Counted from the first letter of the stretch, positions 13,220 through 21,404 are shown. The stretch is DNA of 64,000 nt from Planococcus rifietoensis (GCF_001465795.2 NZ_CP013659.2:3282501-3346500), one strand, 5' to 3'. The notes: generated by a model not told the origin, from the sequence alone. Program-made: numbers and translations.

Positions 13220-14613
13220 GTATCCAGATTTTTAATTCATTGACGCGTCAAAAAGAAGCGTTCGTGCCGCTTGAAGAAGGCAAAGTGAAAATGTATGTGT
13301 GCGGCCCGACTGTCTACAACTACATCCATATCGGTAACGCCCGCCCAGTCATCGTGTATGACACAGTGCGCCGTTACTTGGAATACCGCGGGTACGACGT
13401 AAAATATGTATCGAATTTCACGGATGTCGACGATAAATTAATCAAAGCGGCAAATGAACTTGGCGAGGAAGTGCCGGAAATTGCAGAACGCTTTATCACT
13501 GCATATTTCGACAACACGAAAGCACTCGGCTGCGCAGAAGCAGATGTCCATCCGCGTGTTACGGGGCATATGCCGCAAATCGTGGAGTTTATTGAAGCGC
13601 TCATTGAAAAAGGCTATGCCTATGAATCGCAAGGCGATGTGTATTACCATACGCGTAAATTCGACGGATATGGGAAATTATCCCATCAGTCAGTGGGTGA
13701 ATTGAAGATCGGTGCTCGTATCGAAGCCGGAGATAAAAAACAGGATGCCCTGGATTTTGTTTTATGGAAAGCGGCAAAACCTGGCGAAATTTCCTGGGAA
13801 AGCCCATGGGGCAAAGGACGCCCGGGCTGGCATATCGAATGCTCGGTGATGGCAAGGGAACACCTTGGCGATACGATCGATATCCATGCCGGCGGGCAGG
13901 ATTTGACGTTCCCACACCATGAAAATGAAATCGCCCAATCGGAAGCTTATACGGGCAAGCCGTTTGCGCGTTATTGGATGCATAACGGGTATATTAATAT
14001 TGAAAACGAAAAAATGTCCAAGTCCTTGAATAACTTCGTATTGGTCAATGACATTCTAAAAGAACTCGATCCGCAAGTGCTGCGCCTATTCATGTTGTCG
14101 GTTCATTACCGCCATCCGATCAATTACTCCAAAGGATTGGTAGAAGACGCCAAAGCGGGGATGGAGCGGATCCGTACGGCGTATGGCAATGTTAAACACC
14201 GCTTGGAGAATACAGCCGGCCTTGGCGACCATAACGATATTTGGCTGTCGAAAATCGAAGCGATCAAGCAGCAATTCATCGAAACAATGGACGATGATTT
14301 CAATACGGCGAATGCCATCTCAAAGCTGTTCGACCTGTCGAAACTTGCGAATACTTACTTGCTTGAGAAACAAACGGCTGAGCCGGTTCTTCAAACCTTC
14401 GTGGATGTGTTTGATGAGTTGTCGGAAGTTCTTGGCTTGCCGTTTGCGCAATCGGAGCTTTTGGATGCGGAAATTGAAGCGTTATTGGAAGAGCGTATCG
14501 AAGCACGCAAAAATCGTGATTTCGCAAGATCGGATGAAATCCGCGACCAATTGAAAGAACAGAACATCATTTTGGAAGATACAGCGCAAGGTACACGCTG
14601 GAAGAGAGGCTAA
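13216..14613 (+). CDS. cysS: CysS, cysteinyl-tRNA synthetase
   Basis: A 465-residue class I synthetase. Signature HIGN at 38-41 and KMSKS at 266-270. Zinc ligands: YVCGPTVYN (Cys near 29), WHIECSVM and the [12 protein letters not shown] segment (His and Glu). Start ATG lies in the ATGA overlap with cysE and has GGAAGG upstream. In some bacteria this enzyme also makes cysteine persulfide; that is family knowledge. mrnC, rlmB and rae1 follow with very short gaps, forming one translation-related operon. Confidence 0.97.
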   Translation: MSIQIFNSLTRQKEAFVPLEEGKVKMYVCGPTVYNYIHIGNARPVIVYDTVRRYLEYRGYDVKYVSNFTDVDDKLIKAANELGEEVPEIAERFITAYFDNTKALGCAEADVHPRVTGHMPQIVEFIEALIEKGYAYESQGDVYYHTRKFDGYGKLSHQSVGELKIGARIEAGDKKQDALDFVLWKAAKPGEISWESPWGKGRPGWHIECSVMAREHLGDTIDIHAGGQDLTFPHHENEIAQSEAYTGKPFARYWMHNGYINIENEKMSKSLNNFVLVNDILKELDPQVLRLFMLSVHYRHPINYSKGLVEDAKAGMERIRTAYGNVKHRLENTAGLGDHNDIWLSKIEAIKQQFIETMDDDFNTANAISKLFDLSKLANTYLLEKQTAEPVLQTFVDVFDELSEVLGLPFAQSELLDAEIEALLEERIEARKNRDFARSDEIRDQLKEQNIILEDTAQGTRWKRG

Positions 14614-14618
14614 TCGGC

Positions 14619-15035
14619 ATGGTATTGAGAAAACAAGACGTTGATCAATTGAATGCCTTGGCACTCGCTTATATGGGAGATGCCGTTTACGAGACGGCAG
14701 TGCGTGCACACCTGCTTCACGCGGGACGTGTCAAGCCGAATATCCTTCACCGGTCTTCGACGGCGTTCGTTTCGGCTAAGTCTCAGGCGTTCATTTTGAA
14801 GCGCTTTGTTGATGAAGGCGTCCTGACTGAAACGGAGCTGGCCATCATGCGGCGGGGCCGCAATGCAAAATCCGGTTCTGTGCCGAGAAATACCGATGTC
14901 CAGACCTATAATTTCAGCACCGCATTTGAAGCGGTGCTCGGCTGGTTGTATTTAAAAGAAGAGCAGGAGCGGCTGGATGAATTGATCAATTATGCAATCA
15001 CCATTGCCGAAGAGCCGAGAGGAGTGGTCAAATGA
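14619..15035 (+). CDS. mrnC: MrnC, Mini-III ribonuclease (23S rRNA maturation)
   Basis: A 138-residue RNase III catalytic domain without the double-stranded RNA-binding domain. The motif LALAYMGDAVYE carries the metal-binding Asp; RRGRNAKSGSVPRNTDVQTY and STAFEAVLGWLYL complete the signature. It cleaves the ends of pre-23S rRNA as a homodimer in B. subtilis. It begins 5 nt after cysS and its stop overlaps the start of rlmB (ATGA). Its position between cysS and rlmB is the conserved Bacillales order. Confidence 0.95.
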   Translation: MVLRKQDVDQLNALALAYMGDAVYETAVRAHLLHAGRVKPNILHRSSTAFVSAKSQAFILKRFVDEGVLTETELAIMRRGRNAKSGSVPRNTDVQTYNFSTAFEAVLGWLYLKEEQERLDELINYAITIAEEPRGVVK

Positions 15036-15781
15036 CAGAGGAAACACCTGAAATCATCGGAGGCAAAAATCCGGTGCTAGAAGCATTGCGCGCCAAGCGC
15101 GACATCAATAAAATTTGGATCGCGGAAGGCGTCCAGAAAAAAGGCATTGCAGAACTTCTGCAATTGGCGAAAGAACAGAAAGTGCTGGTGCAGTTCGTCC
15201 CGAAAAAGAAAATTGACGGACTGACCGATACGAATCACCAAGGGATTGCCGCAGCAGTTGCGGCGTATCGCTATGCAGAACTGGAAGAGTTGTTCGCGAA
15301 AGCCCAAGACCAGCAAGAAGATCCGTTCTTCCTCATTCTCGATGAACTGGAAGACCCGCATAATCTTGGATCGATCATGCGTACGGCAGATGCCGTGGGC
15401 GCCCACGGCTTGATCATCCCGCAGCGCCGTGCGGTCGGTTTGACCGGCGTCGTGGCGAAATCATCGACTGGGGCGATTGAGCACGTGCCGGTTGTGCGCG
15501 TTAATAATTTGTCTCAGACGGTCGATGAATTGAAAAAGCGCGGCGTATGGATCGCCGGCACCGACGCCAAAGAATCGGTGGACTACCGGCGCATGGATGC
15601 GACCTTGCCGCTTGCCGTCATCATCGGCAGCGAAGGCAAAGGCATGAGCCGCATCTTGCGCGATAAATGCGACTTCCTTTATCAATTGCCGATGGTTGGC
15701 CATGTGACTTCCTTGAACGCATCGGTGGCTGCCAGCCTGTTGATGTATGAAGTCTACCGCAAGCGCCATCCAATCGGGTGA
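15032..15781 (+). CDS. rlmB: RlmB-type 23S rRNA 2'-O-methyltransferase (TrmH family)
   Basis: A 249-residue SPOUT methyltransferase. It has an N-terminal L30e-like substrate-binding domain (IIGGKNPVLEAL) and a C-terminal knotted domain with the three family motifs: NLGSIMRTADAVGAHG, IIGSEGKGMSR, and LNASVAASLLMYE. In E. coli RlmB methylates G2251 of 23S rRNA; the B. subtilis homologue (YacO) is likely the same. ATG overlaps the mrnC stop; rae1 follows after 4 nt. All three neighbours act on ribosomal RNA or the ribosome. Confidence 0.93.
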   Translation: MTEETPEIIGGKNPVLEALRAKRDINKIWIAEGVQKKGIAELLQLAKEQKVLVQFVPKKKIDGLTDTNHQGIAAAVAAYRYAELEELFAKAQDQQEDPFFLILDELEDPHNLGSIMRTADAVGAHGLIIPQRRAVGLTGVVAKSSTGAIEHVPVVRVNNLSQTVDELKKRGVWIAGTDAKESVDYRRMDATLPLAVIIGSEGKGMSRILRDKCDFLYQLPMVGHVTSLNASVAASLLMYEVYRKRHPIG

Positions 15782-15785
15782 TGCC

Positions 15786-16295
15786 ATGAATATCCTGCTG
15801 GTAGATGGCTATAACATCATTGGCGATTGGGCAGAACTAACAGCGTTGAAGAAAGAACGCCTGGCAGACGCGCGCGACCGACTCATCGAACGGATGGCCG
15901 AATATCAAGGTTTTAAAGGGTGGCGTGTCATCGTCGTGTTCGATGCCCACCTGGTACCGGGCATCGAAGCGAAAAATTTGCATAGCGACGTGGAAGTCAT
16001 TTTCACCCGTTCAAGCGAGACGGCCGATGAGCGGATTGAAAAGCTGGCGATCAGCCTGAACAGCCGGCGTGACCAAATTTACGTCGCCACATCCGACTCG
16101 ACTGAACAATGGGTGATTTTCGCTAAAGGGGCTTTGCGCATCTCCGCGCGTGAATTGGAAATTGAGATGGAGGAAATTGACAAGCGCATTGCCAAGAAAG
16201 TGCGTGAGATCCAAGAGCAGCGCTCGATTTCCAAGATTCCGCTTGAAGGAGAAGTGGCAGAAATTTTCGAAAAATGGCGACGAGGCCTTAAATGA
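15786..16295 (+). CDS. rae1: Rae1 (YacP), ribosome-associated A-site endoribonuclease
   Basis: A 169-residue NYN/PIN-like protein: ILLVDGYNIIG at the N-terminus (first catalytic Asp), VIVVFDAHLV, then SSETADERIEKLA and VATSDSTEQW with further acidic residues. B. subtilis Rae1 enters the ribosomal A site and cuts mRNA in a translation-dependent way; function here is by homology. I use ATG 15786, matching relatives; a longer frame opens at 15747 inside rlmB but lacks a ribosome-binding site and homologous residues. The C-terminal helix ends FEKWRRG as in B. subtilis. Confidence 0.94.
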   Translation: MNILLVDGYNIIGDWAELTALKKERLADARDRLIERMAEYQGFKGWRVIVVFDAHLVPGIEAKNLHSDVEVIFTRSSETADERIEKLAISLNSRRDQIYVATSDSTEQWVIFAKGALRISARELEIEMEEIDKRIAKKVREIQEQRSISKIPLEGEVAEIFEKWRRGLK

Positions 16296-16299
16296 ACTG

Positions 16300-16329
16300 T
16301 TGACGCTCAAATTTTTCTTCCTGTATACT
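16300..16329 (+). promoter_or_regulatory. sigma-A-like promoter of sigH
   Basis: -35 TTGACG (16300-16305), 18-bp spacer, -10 TATACT (16324-16329). It overlaps the end of rae1 by no bases and gives a 5' leader of about 30 nt. Confidence 0.78.
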
Positions 16330-16366
16330 GGAAATATCGAGGCTCACCCAATCGGAGGGATCACCC

Positions 16367-17017
16367 GTGGAAAATTTTGAGCAAGTTCGCAACCGTAACT
16401 TTACTGAATTGGCAGATGAAGAACTTGTCGGTCTGGTCCATAGCGGCAACACGGAAGCCTTGGATTTTCTCATCACCAAGTTCCGTCCGTTTGTGCGGAT
16501 GAAAGCCCGTTCCTATTTTCTCATCGGCGCAGATAAAGAAGACATCATCCAGGAAGGAATGATCGGCTTGTACAAAGCCATCCGTGACTTCAGGAGTGAT
16601 AAACTTTCTTCATTCCGCGCATTTGCGGAGCTATGCATTGTCCGCCAGATCATCACGGCGATCAAGACAGCCACCCGCCAGAAGCATATCCCGCTGAATT
16701 CTTACGTATCTCTCGACAAGCCGATCTACGATGAAGAGTCTGACCGGACATTGATGGATGTGCTCGCCGGAAGCGGTGCGGACGACCCGGAAGAATTGAT
16801 GATCCATAATGAAGAGTTCCGTTACATGGAAGGCAAAATGGATGAAGTGCTAAGTGAGCTAGAACGTGAAGTGTTGACGCTATATCTCGATGGGCAGTCT
16901 TATCAGGAAATCTCTGAAAAGCTGGAACGGCATGTAAAATCAATCGACAATGCCTTGCAGCGGGTCAAGCGGAAACTTGAGCGGCATCTGCAGGCGAGTG
17001 AAAGCCGGTCCTCGTAA
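16367..17017 (+). CDS. sigH: SigH, RNA polymerase sigma factor sigma-H
   Basis: A 216-residue sigma-70-family factor (sigma-H/SigH type). Region 2: ALDFLITKFRPFVRMKARSY and DKEDIIQEGMIGLYKAIRDF; region 4 helix-turn-helix: SYQEISEKLERHVKSIDNAL. It starts at GTG 16367 with GGAGGG 9-10 nt upstream. Very close in length and text to B. subtilis SigH (218), which drives early sporulation and competence genes. In staphylococci and other non-spore-formers it controls competence-like genes; which applies here is not visible. It is a single-gene unit between its promoter and the rpmG promoter. Confidence 0.96.
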   Translation: MENFEQVRNRNFTELADEELVGLVHSGNTEALDFLITKFRPFVRMKARSYFLIGADKEDIIQEGMIGLYKAIRDFRSDKLSSFRAFAELCIVRQIITAIKTATRQKHIPLNSYVSLDKPIYDEESDRTLMDVLAGSGADDPEELMIHNEEFRYMEGKMDEVLSELEREVLTLYLDGQSYQEISEKLERHVKSIDNALQRVKRKLERHLQASESRSS

Positions 17018-17023
17018 GTACTA

Positions 17024-17050
17024 TTGACAGCAAGTTTTTATGATGATACT
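17024..17050 (+). promoter_or_regulatory. candidate promoter of rpmG-secE
   Basis: A perfect -35 TTGACA (17024-17029) is followed 15 bp later by GATACT (17045-17050). Spacing is short, so the -10 is uncertain. Confidence 0.55.
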
Positions 17051-17086
17051 CTTGAAAAAGCTGTAAAATAGAGCAAGGTGAGAATA

Positions 17087-17233
17087 ATGGCTAAAAAAAT
17101 CGTGTTGAGCTGCTCGAAATGTGCTTCCCGCAATTATGCGGTACCTGCGAAAGCGGATTCAAGCACACGTTTGGAACTCAAAAAATTCTGTGCTCATTGC
17201 AACGAGCATACCGTGCATAAACAAACGAAATAG
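17087..17233 (+). CDS. rpmG: 50S ribosomal protein L33 (zinc-binding form)
   Basis: A 48-residue protein with two CxxC pairs (Cys9/Cys12 and Cys36/Cys39), i.e. the zinc-containing version of L33. It begins MAKKIVLSCSKC and ends HTVHKQTK. AAGGTGAG lies 6 nt before the ATG. Position just before secE-nusG is the standard one for this L33 paralogue in Bacillales. Many Firmicutes keep additional L33 genes elsewhere, including zinc-free ones used in zinc starvation. Confidence 0.97.
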   Translation: MAKKIVLSCSKCASRNYAVPAKADSSTRLELKKFCAHCNEHTVHKQTK

Positions 17234-17292
17234 TATTACTTTGAATGCCGGACGATATAGAGTGATTTTGAAATTCGGAGGTTTTTACGATA

Positions 17293-17478
17293 ATGGGTAA
17301 CATTGGCGATTTCTTTAAAAATGTCGTTTCGGAAATGAGAAAAGTCAGCTGGCCAAAACGCAAGGAATTGACGCGCTATACAATCGTCGTCTTGTCAACG
17401 GTCATCTTCATGGCTCTTTTCTTCGCATTGATCGATACCGGCATATCGGAATTATTCCGTTGGTTCCTGGCACTGTAA
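17293..17478 (+). CDS. secE: SecE, preprotein translocase subunit
   Basis: A 61-residue one-helix SecE of the short Gram-positive type: an amphipathic segment FFKNVVSEMRKVSWPKRKEL, then one transmembrane helix (about residues 30-52). It clamps SecY in the membrane. CGGAGG lies 10-12 nt before the ATG. A hairpin with a U-tract stands between it and nusG, which is described separately. Confidence 0.96.
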   Translation: MGNIGDFFKNVVSEMRKVSWPKRKELTRYTIVVLSTVIFMALFFALIDTGISELFRWFLAL

Positions 17479-17504
17479 CACAGTCATAAGAATAACGAAA
17501 AATA

Positions 17505-17532
17505 GCCCGTCATTCCATGGAACGGGTTTTTT
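17505..17532 (+). terminator. weak intrinsic terminator between secE and nusG
   Basis: A 5-bp stem CCCGT (17506-17510) / ACGGG (17522-17526) with an 11-nt loop is followed by six T. The stem is short, so termination is likely partial. No promoter is visible between it and nusG, so nusG mRNA must come from read-through. Confidence 0.65.
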
Positions 17533-17574
17533 CATTTGTAAAAAAGGAGGGATGGACGCTTAGTCCGCTCGAAT

Positions 17575-18108
17575 ATGGAGAAAAATTGGTATGTAGTCCA
17601 TACGTATTCCGGTTACGAAAACAAGGTGAAAGCGAACCTGGAAAAGCGTGTAGAAACAATGGGAATGGAAGATTTGATCTTCCGCGTCATCATCCCTGAA
17701 GAACAGGAAACAGATTTCAAAGACGGCAAAAAACGCACAGTCATGCGCAAAACCTTCCCGGGTTACGTGCTAGTCGAATTAGTAATGACGGATGAGTCTT
17801 GGTACGTCGTCCGCAACACGCCGGGTGTGACCGGATTTATCGGTTCATCAGGCGGGGGCGCGAAACCGACACCTCTTCTAGAAGAAGAAGTCGATTTCAT
17901 CCTCAAGCAAATGGGCATGACCGAACGCAAAGTAGATATCGATTTCGCAGTCGCAGACACCGTCGAAGTCATGGAAGGGCCATTCGCCAACTTCCAAGGG
18001 AAAGTCGAAGAAATCGACGATACCAAAGGCAAAGTCAAAGTGTCGATCGACATCTTCGGCCGCGAAACGAAAATGGAGCTCGATTTCGAGCAGGTTCAAA
18101 AAGTATAA
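17575..18108 (+). CDS. nusG: NusG, transcription elongation/termination factor
   Basis: A 177-residue protein, the same length as B. subtilis NusG. The NGN domain begins EKNWYVVHTYSGYENKVK and includes FPGYVLVE and VRNTPGVTGF, which contact the RNA polymerase clamp and the non-template strand. The C-terminal KOW domain contains EGPFANFQGKVEEID. In B. subtilis NusG promotes pausing and intrinsic termination. The start is forced: no other ATG/GTG/TTG lies in frame upstream before the secE terminator. The only good Shine-Dalgarno (AAAGGAGGG, 17543-17551) is about 24 nt upstream; a small GGAC/GTCC hairpin between them could shorten the distance. Confidence 0.97.
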   Translation: MEKNWYVVHTYSGYENKVKANLEKRVETMGMEDLIFRVIIPEEQETDFKDGKKRTVMRKTFPGYVLVELVMTDESWYVVRNTPGVTGFIGSSGGGAKPTPLLEEEVDFILKQMGMTERKVDIDFAVADTVEVMEGPFANFQGKVEEIDDTKGKVKVSIDIFGRETKMELDFEQVQKV

Positions 18109-18117
18109 CAAGTCCCC

Positions 18118-18146
18118 TTGCTATTTTTTTGCAATGGTGGTATCAT
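18118..18146 (+). promoter_or_regulatory. promoter of rplK-rplA
   Basis: -35 TTGCTA (18118-18123), 17-bp spacer, -10 TATCAT (18141-18146) with a TGG extension (18138-18140). Located just after nusG. Confidence 0.7.
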
Positions 18147-18159
18147 TTCATAGGTCAGA

Positions 18160-18257
18160 CTGCCAAAGGGCAGCATCTGTACTAACCAATTAATTCTATC
18201 AACGAAAATCAAGTTGACGGACAGATATGAGTGGGAGGGGCAACCCTATTACCACAT
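18160..18257 (+). promoter_or_regulatory. rplK leader with L1-site-like hairpin
   Basis: The leader holds a CTGCC-AAAG-GGCAG hairpin (18160-18173) and, at 18231-18255, GTGG-GA-GGGG-CAA-CCCT-ATTA-CCAC. The latter is two helices split by an asymmetric GA/ATTA loop. That is the layout of the ribosomal L1 site on 23S rRNA and of L1-controlled mRNAs. It precedes the rplK ribosome-binding site by about 15 nt. Autogenous control by L1 is known for this operon type; that this hairpin is the site is inferred. Confidence 0.7.
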
Positions 18258-18281
18258 CACGGACTTAAGGAGGTGTGTTTC

Positions 18282-18707
18282 GTGGCTAAAAAAGTAGTTA
18301 AAGTCGTAAAATTGCAGATTCCTGCAGCAAAAGCTAACCCAGCGCCGCCAGTAGGACCAGCACTAGGTCAAGCAGGCGTCAACATCATGGGCTTCTGTAA
18401 AGAATTTAACGCGCGTACTGCTGAACAAGCAGGACTTATTATTCCGGTTGAGATTTCGGTATTTGAAGACCGTTCATTTACTTTCATTACGAAAACTCCG
18501 CCAGCTGCAGTTCTATTGAAGAAAGCAGCAGGTATTGAATCAGGTTCAGGCGAACCGAACCGCAATAAAGTAGCGACTGTGAAACGCGACCAAGTTCGCG
18601 AAATCGCAGAAACTAAAATGCCAGATCTAAATGCTGCTTCAGTTGAAGCTGCAATGTTGATGGTTGAAGGTACTGCTCGCAGCATGGGCATTACAATCGA
18701 AGACTAA
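18282..18707 (+). CDS. rplK: 50S ribosomal protein L11
   Basis: A 141-residue protein of the GTPase-associated centre. N-terminal domain [20 protein letters not shown] (the thiostrepton-region proline-rich loop) and C-terminal rRNA-binding domain with [12 protein letters not shown] and ARSMGI. The start is GTG 18282 with AAGGAGGTGTG upstream; the frame is open further 5' but that region is the leader hairpin. It binds 23S helices 43-44 and is needed for the stringent response through RelA-type enzymes. Confidence 0.98.
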   Translation: MAKKVVKVVKLQIPAAKANPAPPVGPALGQAGVNIMGFCKEFNARTAEQAGLIIPVEISVFEDRSFTFITKTPPAAVLLKKAAGIESGSGEPNRNKVATVKRDQVREIAETKMPDLNAASVEAAMLMVEGTARSMGITIED

Positions 18708-18768
18708 TTTCAAGAAGTTGTTTTTGGATGGGTTGCGCAGTTCAACGCGAACAGCGCAGCCCTTAATC

Positions 18769-18794
18769 GTGGGAGGTTCAATCCGTTAGACCAC
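18769..18794 (+). promoter_or_regulatory. second L1-site-like hairpin, before rplA
   Basis: GTGG-GA-GG-TTCAAT-CC-GTTAGA-CCAC repeats the plan of the rplK leader element, again just upstream of the ribosome-binding site (AAGGAGGA). A 9-bp stem GGGTTGCGC / GCGCAGCCC (18730-18762) lies immediately before it, without a U-tract. Proposed as a second L1 contact; inferred. Confidence 0.6.
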
Positions 18795-18813
18795 AACAAG
18801 GAGGACGTTTAAA

Positions 18814-19512
18814 ATGGCTAAAACAGGCAAAAAGCTGCAAGAAGCAGCAAAACTGATCGACCGTTCTAAGTTCTACGAAGCGAAAGAAGCGATTGAACTT
18901 GCGAAAAAAGCAAGCACAGTCAACTTCGATGCTACTGTAGAAGTCGCTTTCCGCCTAGGAATCGACACGCGTAAAAATGACCAGCAAATCCGTGGGGCAG
19001 TCGTGCTTCCAAACGGTACTGGTAAAACTCAAAGCGTTTTGGTTTTCGCTAAAGGCGACAAACTGAAAGAAGCTGAAGAAGCAGGAGCTGACTATGTCGG
19101 CGATGCTGAGTACATCCAAAAAATCCAGCAAGGCTGGTTCGATTTCGACGTTATCGTCGCAACTCCGGACATGATGGGCGAAGTTGGTAAACTTGGACGC
19201 GTTCTTGGACCAAAAGGTTTGATGCCAAACCCGAAAACAGGAACTGTTACATTTGATGTAGCAAAAGCTGTTCAAGAAATCAAAGCTGGTAAAGTGGAAT
19301 ACCGTGCTGACAAAGCCGGCATCATCCACGCGCCAATCGGCAAAGTGTCTTTCGAAGACAACAAGCTTGCTGAGAACTTGCAAACAATCTATGACGTGAT
19401 CCTAAAAGCTAAGCCATCTGCTGCTAAAGGCACGTACATGAAATCCCTAAACGTAACGACTACTATGGGACCTGCTGTTAAAGTCGACCCTGCAAAAGTA
19501 GTAGTTAAATAA
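18814..19512 (+). CDS. rplA: 50S ribosomal protein L1
   Basis: A 232-residue protein of the mobile L1 stalk. Typical text: the lysine-rich start [37 protein letters not shown] and a C-terminal [11 protein letters not shown]1 binds helices 76-78 of 23S rRNA, helps tRNA leave the E site, and represses its own mRNA when in excess. It is co-transcribed with rplK; the 106-nt gap carries an L1-like hairpin. After it comes a separate promoter for rplJ-rplL. Confidence 0.98.
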   Translation: MAKTGKKLQEAAKLIDRSKFYEAKEAIELAKKASTVNFDATVEVAFRLGIDTRKNDQQIRGAVVLPNGTGKTQSVLVFAKGDKLKEAEEAGADYVGDAEYIQKIQQGWFDFDVIVATPDMMGEVGKLGRVLGPKGLMPNPKTGTVTFDVAKAVQEIKAGKVEYRADKAGIIHAPIGKVSFEDNKLAENLQTIYDVILKAKPSAAKGTYMKSLNVTTTMGPAVKVDPAKVVVK

Positions 19513-19516
19513 AATA

Positions 19517-19545
19517 TTGACATTCTTTCTCAGCTTCGTTATACT
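19517..19545 (+). promoter_or_regulatory. sigma-A promoter of rplJ-rplL
   Basis: A perfect -35 TTGACA (19517-19522) and -10 TATACT (19540-19545) with a 17-bp spacer, starting 5 bp after rplA. Confidence 0.9.
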
Positions 19546-19552
19546 GGCGAAG

Positions 19553-19695
19553 TTGTGAAATAACCATTTGTACCGCAGACAGTAGGGGCGGCTTGCCGCT
19601 TAATGAATCCCTGCCGAGGACATGATGAATTCAGATTCCATCTTAATTGATGCTGATTTTATGCCTCTGTGTCTGTACTGGACCAGAGGCTTTTC
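19553..19695 (+). promoter_or_regulatory. L10 leader with attenuator
   Basis: The non-coding leader of rplJ. It ends with a terminator hairpin, GCCTCTG (19663-19669) / CAGAGGC (19684-19690) and TTTT. Upstream helices include GGGGCGGCTTGCCGC-type pairings near 19585. The position and layout fit the L10 leader, in which the L10(L12)4 complex binds the mRNA and promotes termination or blocks translation. Confidence 0.8.
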
Positions 19696-19740
19696 TTATG
19701 GACGGACGGTATGAATGACAAATCTATAGGAGGTGCCCAC

Positions 19741-20241
19741 ATGAGCAAAGCAATTGAAACGAAAAAAGTTGTTGTGCAAACGATCGCTGATAAGTTCGAC
19801 GCTGCTGCATCGGTTGTCGTTGTTGATTACCGCGGTTTGAACGTTGCCCAACTTACAGAACTTCGTAAACAGCTTCGTGAGGAAGGCATCGAGTTCAAAG
19901 TTTACAAAAACTCTATGACTCGCCGCGCGACAGAAGTTCACGGCCTAGAAGCGATCAACGAACACTTCACAGGACCGAACGCTATCGCATTCTCGAACGA
20001 AGACGTCGTTGCTCCAGCGCGAATCATCAACGATTTCGCAAAAGGCAACGAAGCACTAGAAATTAAAGCCGGTATCATTGAAGGCAATGTTGCATCTGCA
20101 GATGAAATGAAAGCTCTTGCTGAACTTCCATCACGCGATGGCCTATTGTCTATGCTACTCAGCGTACTACAAGCTCCAGTCCGCAACTTCGCTGCTACTA
20201 CAAAAGCAGTTGCAGACCAAAAAGAAGAACAGGGCGCTTAA
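19741..20241 (+). CDS. rplJ: 50S ribosomal protein L10
   Basis: A 166-residue stalk base protein. [20 protein letters not shown] and YKNSMTRRA are typical rRNA-binding segments; the C-terminal helix ([17 protein letters not shown]...) carries the L7/L12 dimers. ATG 19741 is selected because ATAGGAGGTG lies 6-7 nt upstream; an in-frame open stretch back to 19669 is inside the leader terminator. It is followed after 54 nt by rplL. It acts as the autoregulator of this two-gene unit. Confidence 0.98.
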   Translation: MSKAIETKKVVVQTIADKFDAAASVVVVDYRGLNVAQLTELRKQLREEGIEFKVYKNSMTRRATEVHGLEAINEHFTGPNAIAFSNEDVVAPARIINDFAKGNEALEIKAGIIEGNVASADEMKALAELPSRDGLLSMLLSVLQAPVRNFAATTKAVADQKEEQGA

Positions 20242-20295
20242 TCTCTTAGCATCCTGAGTACGACAAAAAATTACCTATCATAGGAGGAAATTATA

Positions 20296-20655
20296 ATGAC
20301 ACAAGAACAAATTCTAGACGCAATCAAAGAAATGACAATTCTACAACTTAACGACCTAGTAAAAGCAATCGAAGAAGAGTTCGGCGTAACTGCTGCTGCT
20401 CCAGTTGCTGCAGCTGCTGCTGGTGGCGCTGCTGAAGAAGAGCAAACTGAGTTCGACGTAATCCTTAACTCTGCTGGCGACCAAAAAATCAAAGTCATCA
20501 AAGTTGTTCGCGAAGTTACAGGTCTTGGCCTGAAAGAAGCGAAAGGTCTTGTTGACGAAGCTCCTAAAGCTCTTAAAGAAGGCGCTACTAAAGAAGAAGC
20601 TGAAGAAATCAAAGCTAAACTTGAAGAAGTTGGCGCTTCTGTAGAAGTTAAATAA
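20296..20655 (+). CDS. rplL: 50S ribosomal protein L7/L12
   Basis: A 119-residue stalk protein: an N-terminal dimerisation helix pair ([20 protein letters not shown]...), an alanine-rich flexible hinge ([15 protein letters not shown]), and a C-terminal factor-binding domain with [20 protein letters not shown]. It recruits EF-Tu, EF-G and IF2. AGGAGGAAATT precedes the ATG. Its codons are strongly biased, as for a very highly expressed gene. Confidence 0.98.
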   Translation: MTQEQILDAIKEMTILQLNDLVKAIEEEFGVTAAAPVAAAAAGGAAEEEQTEFDVILNSAGDQKIKVIKVVREVTGLGLKEAKGLVDEAPKALKEGATKEEAEEIKAKLEEVGASVEVK

Positions 20656-20677
20656 TTACCTATATTATAAGAAAGAA

Positions 20678-20708
20678 AGCTCGTCAGTATTCACCGACGG
20701 GCTTTTTC
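20678..20708 (+). terminator. rho-independent terminator of rplJ-rplL
   Basis: An 8-bp stem AGCTCGTC / GACGGGCT (one G-U pair) with a 10-nt loop is followed by TTTTT. Confidence 0.92.
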
Positions 20709-20767
20709 TTCTTTTTAAATCCAATCCAATGAGAACTTGAGATTGTATGATGGAAGGAGGGCTCCGT

Positions 20768-21370
20768 ATGTCCCAACACTATTATTCCAAAAATCCTCAA
20801 ACTAAAAGCAAACCCCAAGAGTGGACCTACACATTGCGGGGCGAGGCGTTCCGGTTTCAAACGGATTCAGGCGTTTTCAGTAAAAATGAAGTCGACTTTG
20901 GTTCGCGGCTATTGATTGAGGCGTTTGATGAACCAGCTATAGAAGGGCCTATCCTCGATGTGGGCTGCGGGTATGGACCGATCGGAATGGCTATCGCCAA
21001 AGCATTTCCACAAAGACATGTGCACATGGTCGACATCAATGCCAGAGCCATTGAACTCGCACAAAAAAACACCGTATTAAACGGTGTCGAAAATGTTTCA
21101 GTCTATGAAAGCGACGGCTTGTCAGGTGTTGAACAACAAGAATTCAGCGCTATTTTAACGAACCCGCCAATTCGTGCAGGAAAAGAGACGATTTTCCGGT
21201 TTTATGAAGAAGCATATGCAAAGCTTGCGGCTTCTGGATCGTTGTGGGTTGTCATACAGAAAAAGCAGGGAGCCCCTTCGACTGAAGAGAAATTGCAGCA
21301 GTTGTTTGGTGAGGTTCGGGTGGCTGATAAGAAGAAAGGTTACTTTATTTTCGAGGCCAGAAAAGTTTGA
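20768..21370 (+). CDS. class I SAM-dependent methyltransferase, RsmC-like (YbxB)
   Basis: A 200-residue methyltransferase. It has a SAM-binding GxGxG-type loop LDVGCGYGPIG, then an acidic strand end (MVDINARAI) and the N6/N2-methylase motif TNPP in ILTNPPIRAGK. These fit the RsmC/RlmG family, which methylates guanine N2 in rRNA; the single-domain Gram-positive version (YbxB in B. subtilis) has no firmly proven target. ATG 20768 is chosen over an in-frame ATG at 20747 because GGAGGG precedes it and homologues begin MSxHYYS. It sits between rplL and rpoB, the standard place, and the rpoB promoter overlaps its stop codon. Confidence 0.92.
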   Translation: MSQHYYSKNPQTKSKPQEWTYTLRGEAFRFQTDSGVFSKNEVDFGSRLLIEAFDEPAIEGPILDVGCGYGPIGMAIAKAFPQRHVHMVDINARAIELAQKNTVLNGVENVSVYESDGLSGVEQQEFSAILTNPPIRAGKETIFRFYEEAYAKLAASGSLWVVIQKKQGAPSTEEKLQQLFGEVRVADKKKGYFIFEARKV

Positions 21371-21398
21371 CTTGACAAAACGCCTGTGATATTATAAT
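21367..21398 (+). promoter_or_regulatory. promoter(s) of rpoB-rpoC
   Basis: Two overlapping sets are possible: TTGACT (21367-21372) with TATTAT (21390-21395), 17-bp spacer, and TTGACA (21372-21377) with a perfect TATAAT (21393-21398) but a 15-bp spacer. Both overlap the end of the methyltransferase gene. Confidence 0.75.
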
Positions 21399-21404
21399 AA
21401 AATG

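Noticed and set aside
17552..17563. Four-codon mini-frame ATG-GAC-GCT-TAG in front of nusG as a leader peptide
   Set aside because: The ATG touches the Shine-Dalgarno itself (spacing about 0-1 nt), so initiation there is unlikely; the hairpin explanation is simpler.
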